Positions 6,657 to 12,917 of a stretch of DNA of 17,722 nucleotides are shown piece after piece. The notes beneath the pieces were generated by a model. That model was not told the origin of the DNA, did not search any database, and saw only the letters and a program-made list of their open reading frames with translations. The DNA lies in the NCBI GenBank assembly GCA_005885015.1, contig VAYG01000021.1, positions 1 to 17,722 on the forward strand, written 5' to 3'. Both the position numbers and the translations under genes were made by a program. Position 1 is the stretch's first letter, and every line of letters begins with the position of its first letter. Source of the stretch: Actinomycetota bacterium (GTDB lineage: Bacteria; Actinomycetota; UBA4738).

Positions 6657-7457
6657 TTGGTCGCGATCGCCGTAAAGATCGCGAAGCTGCTTGCGGGGAC
6701 GCTGCTCGTCATCGCGGCGGGCAGCGTCCTCGTTCGTTTGGTACGGCCTCCGGTCACCTCGGCCGGCTCGAACAGCCCCACCCCATCCCCCAGCATCGTG
6801 GTCGACAGCCCCTCCCCGTCCCCGTCGGTGGTTCCAGCGTGCGCGCAACCCACGCTGATCGGGACCGTCGATCAGGCTCGGGTGAGCGCACGGAAGTCCG
6901 CCGATCCGAAGGCCAAGGTCGTGGCCTCGTTCGGCCGGATCAACGCGGATGGCGCTCCACAGGTCTTCGATCTCCAGGCCGCCACGGCGGGGAGCGACGG
7001 GAAGCGGTGGTACCGGGCCCTGCTCCCCGTCAGACCCAACGGCACCACCGGATACCTTCCGGCCACGGCCCTTCGGGTCACCAACACCCAGTACCGGATC
7101 CGCGTGGACCGCCCGCACCTGAACTTGACGCTGTTCAAGGGATGCGATCAGGTCAAGCGATTCCCCATCGGCCTGGGAAAAGAGAGCACGCCCACACCCG
7201 ACGGCCGGTACTACATCATCGCCCTGTTGAAGCCCCCGATAAGGAACAGCGTGTACGGTGAGTACGCGTACGGGCTGTCGGCCTTCTCCGATGTCCTGAA
7301 GAACTGGACGGGGGGAGGGATCATCGGCATCCACGGGACGAACGACCCGTCCTCCATCGGCGACCGGAAGAGCCACGGGTGCATCCGGATGTATAACAAG
7401 GACATCCGGCAGCTCGTGCCGATCCTGCCGCTCGGCACGCCGGTGGACATCGTGTAG
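6657..7457 (+). CDS. Membrane-anchored L,D-transpeptidase (YkuD domain)
   Basis: This 266-residue enzyme cross-links peptidoglycan stem peptides (3-3 links) or attaches proteins to the wall, outside the membrane. An N-terminal hydrophobic segment (8-29) acts as signal or anchor. It is followed by a Pro/Ser linker (41-60), an SH3-like region (about 66-143) and the YkuD catalytic domain (about 147-266). The catalytic motif is present in full: IHGT (225-228), then SHGCIRM (239-245) with His240, Cys242 and Arg244. The start is a TTG at 6657, three bases after the previous TAG and with no Shine-Dalgarno sequence of its own, so translation probably depends on coupling. The frame is the same as that of the upstream gene. 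A fused read-through product would put the catalytic domain on the wrong side of the membrane, so two proteins are favoured. Confidence 0.92.
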   Translation: MVAIAVKIAKLLAGTLLVIAAGSVLVRLVRPPVTSAGSNSPTPSPSIVVDSPSPSPSVVPACAQPTLIGTVDQARVSARKSADPKAKVVASFGRINADGAPQVFDLQAATAGSDGKRWYRALLPVRPNGTTGYLPATALRVTNTQYRIRVDRPHLNLTLFKGCDQVKRFPIGLGKESTPTPDGRYYIIALLKPPIRNSVYGEYAYGLSAFSDVLKNWTGGGIIGIHGTNDPSSIGDRKSHGCIRMYNKDIRQLVPILPLGTPVDIV

Positions 7458-7471
7458 CGATCGGATCCAAG

Positions 7472-7496
7472 GCCGGCCGGCTATCCCCCGGCCGGC
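7472..7496. terminator. Hairpin shared by two converging genes
   Basis: A perfect 9-bp inverted repeat (GCCGGCCGG/CCGGCCGGC) with a 7-base loop sits 14 bases after the L,D-transpeptidase stop and spans the stop codon of the converging acyl-CoA synthetase gene. It is symmetrical, so it could end transcription from both sides. No T-run is present. Confidence 0.6.
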
Positions 7497-8101
7497 GCGT
7501 AGAGCCGGTCGATCTCCTCCCCGTACTTCTGGTAGATCACCCGGCGCTTCAGCTTCAGGGTGGGGGTGAGCTCTTCTCCGTCCAGGGTCCACTCGTCGGG
7601 GAGGATGACGAAGCGCTTGACGCGTTCCACTTGGGACACCCGTTGATTCACGTCGTCGACGGCTTGCTGGATCTCCGCGTGCACGCGCGGCTCCCGGGAG
7701 AAATCGGCCAATGAGCTGAACCGGAGGCCGTTGTGCTGCGCCCACGTCGGCGCGACCTCGGCGTCCAGAACGATCAGGGCGGCGACGTAGGGCCGGCGGT
7801 CGCCGACCACGCACGCCTGGCCGATCAGGGGATGCTGCTTGAGCAGTCCCTCCAGGTTCGCGGGGGACACGTTCTTCCCCCCGGCGGTGATGAGGAGCTC
7901 CTTCTTCCGGTCGATGATCGTGAGGTATCCGTCCTCATCCAGCGTCCCGATGTCGCCCGTTTGCAGCCAGCCGTCGGGATCGATCGTTTCCGCGGTCCTC
8001 TCGGGGTCTCGGAAGTAGCCGGGGGAGACGTTCCCGCCCCGGACCAGCACCTCGCCATCCTCGGCCAGCCTCACCTCGACGCCGGGGAGGGCGCGCCCTA
8101 T
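7481..8101 (-). pseudogene. Long-chain acyl-CoA synthetase, C-terminal fragment (frameshifted)
   Basis: This segment encodes 206 residues of the C-terminal part of an AMP-forming acyl-CoA synthetase, beginning IGRALPGVEVRLAEDGEVLV. It keeps the adenylate-forming motifs: LQTGDIGTLDEDGY (TGD, motif A7), DRKKELLITAGGKN (hinge and A8) and TPTLKLKRR (catalytic Lys region, A10). It lies one frame away from the N-terminal fragment upstream. Between VEG at the end of that fragment and IGRALPG here, family members have about two dozen residues with the YGxTE motif that closes the adenylate site; none of that is present. The longest open frame runs on to 8188, but those extra residues are out-of-frame translation of the other fragment. 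Without the missing segment the enzyme should be inactive, unless the deletion is a sequencing or assembly error. Confidence 0.8.
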
Positions 8102-9282
8102 CCCTCGACGAGCGGCAGCCCGATCCCCTCGAAGAAGTGGAGGGTGTCCAGGCTGATGGGAGCCGCCGCCGTGCCGGCCAGGATGCACTGGTCCAGCCCG
8201 AGCGCGTGCCGGACTCTGGAGTACACGAGCTTCTCGAACAGCGCGCGCTGCACCCTGAGCCCGACCGGGATGGCCTTCCGCTCGGTCTTCAAGGCGGCGG
8301 CCCTCCTGCCGACCTCCAGCGCCCTCCGTCCGATCTTCCGCTTCCTGGCGTCGGTCTCAGCGGCGAGCCTGGCCAGGATGCCGGCCTGGAGCTTCTCCCA
8401 GACCCTGGGAACGCCGAAGAAGGCTTGCGGCCGGACCCGGGGCATCACCTCGAAGACGCGAAGGACCTCGGGGCAGTAGTGCACGTGCGCAACCTTGTGC
8501 ATGGCGAGGTAGTGGGTGAGGAGCCGCTCGGCGACGTGAGCCAGGGGCAGGTAGGAGACGGCCCTGAGGCCGGTGGGGTAGGCCAGGTTCCGGTCCAGGG
8601 AGAGGGCCGTCCACACCGCGTTCCGGTGGGTGATCATGACCGCCTTGGGAGGCCCGGTGGTGCCCGACGTATAGATCAGGGTGGCCAGATCGTCGGGCCT
8701 GACTCGCCGCCAGGACTCCTCGAAGGCCTCCCTCCCAGCGGGGGCGGCCAGGGCCTGCTCGCCCCGCGCAACCAGCTCCTTCCAGGGCAGGACCCAGTCG
8801 TCCTCGGCCTCGCCGTCCAGCAGGATGACCCGCTCCAGTGCGGGGAGCTCCGGTTTCACCTTCTCCCAGCGCTCCAGGAACTCCCGATCCTCCAGGACGG
8901 CGATCTTGGCGCCGCAGTGGCCGGCGATGTAGGCGATCTGCTCCGGGGCCAGCGTGTTGTAGAGGGAGACCGGGGTGGCCCCGGCGTGGACGATCCCGAG
9001 GTCGGCGACCACGTGCTCGGGCCGGTTGCGGGCCATGATGGCCACGAAGTCGCCCCGCTGGACCCCCAATCCCTTCAGCGCCACGGTCACCGCGGCGACC
9101 CGCTCCCGGTACTGGTGCCAGGTCATGGAGGACCATCGGTCGCCCTCCTCCCAGGACAAGGCCGGATGGGCCGCGTAGCTCGTGGCGTTTCGCTCCAGGA
9201 GGTGACAGACGGTCTTGCCCTCGACCTCGGCGTCGATGGCGGCCCGTTCGGCCAGGACGTCTTGTTCAGAGCTCTTCAGCAC
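8098..9282 (-). pseudogene. Long-chain acyl-CoA synthetase, N-terminal fragment
   Basis: This 394-residue N-terminal part of an AMP-forming long-chain fatty acid-CoA ligase belongs to an enzyme that activates fatty acids with ATP and CoA for degradation or lipid synthesis. The AMP-binding P-loop IYTSGTTGPPKAVMITH is at 203-219, with SYLPLAHVAERL further on. A conserved FFGVPRVWEK follows, and the fragment ends at FFEGIGLPLVEG, then TAG (8100-8098). The start is placed at GTG 9282 because GGGGAGG (9293-9287) lies four bases upstream; an open frame to ATG 9360 has no such site and gives unlike residues. Intact relatives continue with YGxTE after VEG, so the stop is produced by the lesion described for the C-terminal fragment. 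Both parts together give about 600 residues, slightly under the family length. Confidence 0.82.
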
Positions 9283-9345
9283 GACGCCTCCCCGGCGAAT
9301 CCCGGCGGTGCCGTGCAACTGAAGCATTCCCCCGCCCATCGGGCA

Positions 9346-9375
9346 AGGCCCGGGCGCCATCGGCGGCCCGGGCCT
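9346..9375 (-). terminator. GC hairpin after the cupredoxin gene
   Basis: A perfect 10-bp inverted repeat (AGGCCCGGGC/GCCCGGGCCT) with a 10-base loop lies 26 bases past the cupredoxin stop, between it and the acyl-CoA synthetase start. No U-tract follows. Confidence 0.5.
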
Positions 9376-9400
9376 CGGCCCAACGGAACGGAGAAGAGGG

Positions 9401-9940
9401 TTACGGGGTGATCGTCACCTTCTTTCCGGGCGAGAACCCGCTGGTCGCGCCGGTGTTGGTGTTCACGAGCTGCGACCTGAACTGGTAGACGCCAGGCGCG
9501 AGCCCGGTCGAGTCCCAGATCACGGTCTTGGCCGTGGTGGTCTGCCAGTGGACGAAGGACCCGCCCGGCTCCTTCATCTGGATCTCGTACACGAAGGGCG
9601 AGGCGGCGTTCTTGCTCGCCGGCTTGATCTGGAACATCGTCCCAGCGCCGCCGGACGCGGGCGTGGCCTTCATCTTGACCGTGACCGTTCCCACCATGCC
9701 CATCCCCGCGTGGAACGTGCAGTGGTAGGGATAGGCCCCCGCGGCGGTGAACTGGAACTGGAACGTCTGGGCCGGTCCGACGCTGCCCGAATCCCACAGG
9801 GACAAGGGCGAGTCACCCGTCGACGTGTGTGGCGTGCCGGAGTTGTTGGTCCAGATGACCGTGGCGGCCAGCGCCGCGGATTGGGAGAACAGCACCAACA
9901 GCAGGCCGAGCGGCGCGGCCCTCCGGGCGAGACGCAGCAT
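9401..9940 (-). CDS. Secreted plastocyanin-like cupredoxin with Fn3-like domain
   Basis: This 179-residue exported protein has a signal peptide (1-25, RLARR then a hydrophobic core ending AALA). A plastocyanin-like domain (about 26-92) contains the type 1 copper ligands: His38 in TPHTS, Cys74, His77 and Met80 or Met82 in YHCTFHAGMGM. Residues 102-178 form a second beta domain that looks like fibronectin type III (FVYEIQMK, LAPGVYQFRSQLVN), a common carbohydrate- or protein-contact module. It probably carries electrons or binds copper outside the membrane; no redox partner gene is adjacent. The ATG at 9940 is set by AAAGGAG (9952-9946), the strongest ribosome binding site in the area. A promoter-like pair lies upstream, and hairpins flank the gene, so it is likely transcribed alone. 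Confidence 0.88.
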   Translation of the reverse strand: MLRLARRAAPLGLLLVLFSQSAALAATVIWTNNSGTPHTSTGDSPLSLWDSGSVGPAQTFQFQFTAAGAYPYHCTFHAGMGMVGTVTVKMKATPASGGAGTMFQIKPASKNAASPFVYEIQMKEPGGSFVHWQTTTAKTVIWDSTGLAPGVYQFRSQLVNTNTGATSGFSPGKKVTITP

Positions 9941-9994
9941 GAGCACTCCTTTCCCCTGGATGAGCGACGGACCTTCCGGTTCCGTGGAGCGGAT

Positions 9995-10023
9995 ATTTTG
10001 CGCACGGAGGGGTCGTTTGTAAA
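9995..10023 (-). promoter_or_regulatory. Promoter of the cupredoxin gene
   Basis: On the minus strand TTTACA (10023-10018, five of six TTGACA positions) and CAAAAT (10000-9995, four of six TATAAT positions) are separated by 17 bases. They lie in a short AT-rich island within GC-rich DNA. The predicted leader is close to 50 bases and ends in the strong AAAGGAG site. Confidence 0.5.
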
Positions 10024-10065
10024 TAGGCCTGGAGGCGAGCCCGGGGCTGGCCGGAGAGGGGGTGG

Positions 10066-10090
10066 GGCCCGGCCCCCGGGAGGCCGGGCC
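10066..10090 (-). terminator. GC hairpin after the propeller gene
   Basis: A perfect 9-bp inverted repeat (GGCCCGGCC/GGCCGGGCC) with a 7-base loop begins about 20 bases past the stop of the propeller gene. It lies just upstream of the cupredoxin promoter and has no T-run. Confidence 0.55.
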
Positions 10091-10110
10091 GCAACCCGGG
10101 ACCGCCGGGG

Positions 10111-11286
10111 TCAGGGGCAGATGTGCTCCGTCAGGGTCTGACCGACGGCATGGGGGTCGGATGCGCCCACGGCCCAGACGTCCCCATCCGGGCTGATGGC
10201 GACGGAAGAGAGGTCGTTCTCCCCCTTGTCGGCGTTGAGGCTGTGCACCCCATTCCAGGCGGCGTCCATGTAGAACTCGGTGAGGGTGCGGTCCATGCCG
10301 TTCTCGGTGAAGCTCCCCACGGCCCACATGGTCCCCCGGGGCCCCGCCGCCACTCCGGAGAGCGCTGTGTCCCCCGAGCCCGGGCTCGGCGTGTGGTGGA
10401 TGACCCACCGGCCGCCGGTGTGCTGCATGGCCAGCGTGCGGAACCGGTTGCCCACCATGGCGTGCCCCACCACCCACACGTTCTCGGCGTTCACGGCCGC
10501 GACGTCGAACAGCTGGTTGTCCTGCGACCCGACGTCCGGGGTCTCGACCAGCTGCCAGCCCCGGCCGTCGAAGTGGACCACCAGGTTCCGGTAGACGCCC
10601 GTGTTTCGGTCCAGGAAATACCCGGCCGCCCAGGCGTCCGTCGCGGTGATCGCGTCGACCCCGCCCAGCTGGACGTAGTCGCTGTCGACCTTCGGTGCGT
10701 GGACCCGCGTCCACGCGGACCCGTCGTAATGCTCGATGAGCATCCCGACCGGCCCGCGGACCGTGCCGACCGCCCAGATGTCGGACCCGGAGGTCCCCTC
10801 GGCGTCGAACAGGTTCCCGAGCTCGATCGGTGGGCTGGGGATCTCCGACCAGGCCGAGCCGTCGTAGTGCTCGACCAGTGGTTTCGACTCGAAGGGTCCG
10901 CTCAGCTTGGACCCGACCGCCCAGACGTCGGTTCGTGAAACGGCGTAGAGACCGGACAGCCCGCCGGTGAAGCTCCTCGGCGTGCGCACCTTGGCCCAAG
11001 TGGCGCCATCCCAGTGGATGGCCAGCGTCCGCTGGGTCCACAGGTCGTGCGGTGCCGAGATCTCCGCGCCGACGGCCCACGCGTCGGTCGATGACAGGGC
11101 GACCACCTTGCTCAACGAGTTCCCGATGCTTCCGGGGCTGGGGCTGTCGACGATCCTCCAGGCCGGACCACAGTCCCCGGCCGCCCGTACCGCGGGCTGC
11201 GCCGCGGCGGGATGGGCCATCAGGGTCAGCGCGGCCAGGACCGGGAGCACGGTGGCCCGGACGGTTCGCGGCGTGAAGCGATCCAT
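10111..11286 (-). CDS. Secreted seven-repeat beta-propeller protein
   Basis: This 391-residue exported protein has a signal peptide (about 1-30, MDRFTPRTVRATVLPVLAAL, then HPAAAQ). The rest is seven repeats of roughly 50 residues, each with a W-A-V-G-like core at 70, 122, 171, 219 (WAAG), 271 (WVVG), 321 and 371. Most have a D/G-x-W strand such as YDGSAW in between. Seven such units fit a seven-bladed beta-propeller of the Kelch/BNR-like kind. The final repeat stops at TLTEHICP, and the missing strand could be supplied by the N-terminal DCGPAWRIVDSPSP. The only two mature cysteines (39 and 390) lie at that joint. The ATG at 11286 follows GGGGGAG. The ligand or partner is unknown; binding or scaffold roles are typical of the fold. 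An enzyme cannot be excluded, but I see no catalytic motif. Confidence 0.8.
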   Translation of the reverse strand: MDRFTPRTVRATVLPVLAALTLMAHPAAAQPAVRAAGDCGPAWRIVDSPSPGSIGNSLSKVVALSSTDAWAVGAEISAPHDLWTQRTLAIHWDGATWAKVRTPRSFTGGLSGLYAVSRTDVWAVGSKLSGPFESKPLVEHYDGSAWSEIPSPPIELGNLFDAEGTSGSDIWAVGTVRGPVGMLIEHYDGSAWTRVHAPKVDSDYVQLGGVDAITATDAWAAGYFLDRNTGVYRNLVVHFDGRGWQLVETPDVGSQDNQLFDVAAVNAENVWVVGHAMVGNRFRTLAMQHTGGRWVIHHTPSPGSGDTALSGVAAGPRGTMWAVGSFTENGMDRTLTEFYMDAAWNGVHSLNADKGENDLSSVAISPDGDVWAVGASDPHAVGQTLTEHICP

Positions 11287-11397
11287 CTTCTCCCCCTTCG
11301 GACGTGGTGTGTCGCACGCTCCTCCCCCGGGGCAACGAGGGGTTCGCCTCCGCGTAACGCTCGTGCTACGGAGAGGGGAGAGAACCCGCCGAAGACG

Positions 11398-11804
11398 TCA
11401 GATCCGGAGGAGGAACCAGACGGCCAGCCCGGTCCCCACCACCGCGGTCCCGTAGCAGGCGGCCGCCACCGGGCGGCCCAGTGGAACAGGGGAAGAGAGA
11501 TGACCGCCAGCAGGTACAGCTTGGTCAGCGGGTTGTTCACGAGGTGGTGGATCCGGTCGTAGGACAGTGCTCCGGAGGGGAGCCAACCGGCGCCGAAGGC
11601 GATCCCGAGGATGGCCAGGTGGATGGGGAGCAGGAGGGCGGCCACGAAGCCGCCCGCGGAGAACAGCCCCCAGGCCATGGCCTCGGCTCGGGATTGCGGG
11701 CCCCGGCGGCGGGGGCGCCGCTCCCTGCGAAGGACCTGGACGGCGTCCGACCCCTCCAGGACGGCGCCGACCGATGGCGGGTCGGCTGGCTCCTCTCCCG
11801 GCAT
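11398..11804 (-). pseudogene. frdD: Fumarate reductase membrane subunit D, frameshifted
   Basis: FrdD is one of two small membrane anchors that bind quinone and hold the FrdAB catalytic pair at the inner membrane. The ATG overlaps the frdC stop (TGATG). An Arg-rich N-terminus leads to AWGLFSAGGFVAALLLP (first membrane helix), then NNPLTKLYLLAVISLPLFHWA (second helix), as in actinobacterial FrdD. The third helix, CYGTAVVGTGLAVWFLLRI, follows in a different frame. About 16 residues, including the HRxR-type segment usually found after the second helix, are missing between FHWA and CYG. The locus is 407 bases, two more than a multiple of three, so a deletion of 3n+1 bases fits. A 7-bp hairpin (11461-11478) sits exactly at the junction. 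Either the subunit is broken or the sequence is. Confidence 0.78.
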
Positions 11805-12156
11805 CAGAACCAGATCGCGAAGTAGGCCACGAGGGCGCTGGCGGCGAGCCACGCCAGGACCAGCCCCGCGATCAACAGAGGCGGCGGGACCACCCTTCGG
11901 CCCAGGCGGATGACCACGATGTGGGTGGTGAGGCGGAACCACGTGGCCGTGTGGCACAGCAGCGCCACCAGCACGAACGCCGAGACGGCGATCACGCCGG
12001 GGAGCTTCATCCAGCGAAGGAACGAGGCGTATGCCGTCGGTCCCCGCGACAGCATGAGCAGGAACTCCAGCAGCTGACCGGAGACGGCCGCCGCATCCAC
12101 CATCCGCGGGGATAGGACGGCTGATAGACCGGGTAGCGTGGCTCCTCGCCGGTCAT
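11804..12156 (-). pseudogene. frdC: Fumarate reductase membrane subunit C, frameshifted
   Basis: FrdC is the other membrane anchor of the fumarate reductase complex. Its ATG (12156) overlaps the frdB stop as ATGA, which fixes the start. The first residues, MTGEEPRYPVYQPSYPRGWW then MRR, match the WW-RR N-terminus of the family. The remainder reads on in another frame: LLEFLLMLSRGPTAYASFL, a second helix with CHTATWF, and a third helix ending AYFAIWF. The Y..F..RE.(S/T) segment and the first half of helix one, about 15 residues, are absent, leaving too few hydrophobic residues to span a membrane. The locus is 353 bases, again consistent with a 3n+1 deletion. The open frame from ATG 12103 is out of frame with the real start. 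It ends in a TGATG overlap with frdD. Confidence 0.78.
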
Positions 12157-12902
12157 GCCTGCCCTCCGAACGGCAGCATCATCGAGAACATGGCGTCGGT
12201 GGTCTTGGCTACCTTCTCCCGCTGGATCGCCGCCGCCGGATCGACCCCCTTGGGGCAGGCGACCGAGCACTCCCCGATGAACGTGCAGTCCCAGATGCCC
12301 CAGTCGACGGCGATGGCCTGGTGCCGTTCGGGCCATCCCTCGTCGCGCGAGTCCAGGTTGTACCGGTGGGCCAGGGCGAGCACGGCCGGACCGAGGAAGT
12401 CGGGGTCCTTGCCGAACACCGGGCAGGCCGCGTAGCACAGCATGCAGTTGATGCACATGCTGAACTGCTTGTAGCGGTCGACCTCCTCGGGGGTCTGGAG
12501 GAACTCGCCTGCCTCCATGGACGGTTCGGAATGCCGGATGATCCAGGGCTTGACGGCCCGGAGCTTCTCCATGAAGGCCGTCATGTCGACCACCAGGTCG
12601 CGCACGATCGGGAACCCTTCGAGCGGCTGGACCACGACCGGCTTCGAACCGAACTCCCGCAGGAACGTCGAGCAGGTCAGCCGGGGCTTTCCGTTCACCA
12701 TCATCCCGCACGAGCCGCAGACGCCCATCCGGCACGACCACCGGTAGGTCAGGCTGCCGTCGAGTTCGTCCTTGATGTGGTTGAGGGCGTCGAGGATGAC
12801 CATGTCCTCGCGGAATGGAACGTCGAACTGGTCGAAGTAGGGCTCGGGCCGGTGCTCGGGCCGGTATCGGGTCACCTTCAGCGTCATCGTCCGGTCGGCC
12901 AT
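12153..12902 (-). CDS. frdB: Fumarate reductase iron-sulfur subunit
   Basis: This 249-residue electron-transfer subunit links FAD in FrdA to the quinone site in the membrane anchors. The [2Fe-2S] cluster is bound by Cys57, Cys62, Cys65 and Cys77 (SCRMGVCGSCGMM). The [4Fe-4S] cluster uses Cys150, Cys153, Cys156 and then Cys160 (CINCMLCYAACP). The third cluster, of [3Fe-4S] type, uses Cys206, Cys212 and Cys216 (CTFIGECSVACPKGVDP). The protein is complete and of normal length, unlike the two anchor genes after it. ATG at 12902 lies 15 bases after the frdA stop with a GGAGG just upstream, and its TGA overlaps the frdC start. The first cluster has Cys65, whereas SdhB in this window has Asp at that place. 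Confidence 0.95.
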   Translation of the reverse strand: MADRTMTLKVTRYRPEHRPEPYFDQFDVPFREDMVILDALNHIKDELDGSLTYRWSCRMGVCGSCGMMVNGKPRLTCSTFLREFGSKPVVVQPLEGFPIVRDLVVDMTAFMEKLRAVKPWIIRHSEPSMEAGEFLQTPEEVDRYKQFSMCINCMLCYAACPVFGKDPDFLGPAVLALAHRYNLDSRDEGWPERHQAIAVDWGIWDCTFIGECSVACPKGVDPAAAIQREKVAKTTDAMFSMMLPFGGQA

Positions 12903-12917
12903 CGCCCTCCGATCATC

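Noticed and set aside
6147..7457. Single read-through fusion of the secreted protein and the L,D-transpeptidase
   Set aside because: The second gene's hydrophobic segment would place the catalytic domain in the cytoplasm; separate proteins make topological sense.
8098..9360. Acyl-CoA synthetase start at ATG 9360
   Set aside because: It has no ribosome binding site and gives residues unlike the family; GTG 9282 has GGGGAGG four bases upstream. The earlier region also holds the cupredoxin hairpin.
11804..12103. frdC as an intact 99-residue gene from ATG 12103
   Set aside because: The real start at 12156 overlaps the frdB stop and gives the conserved N-terminus in another frame; the short version lacks a full first helix.
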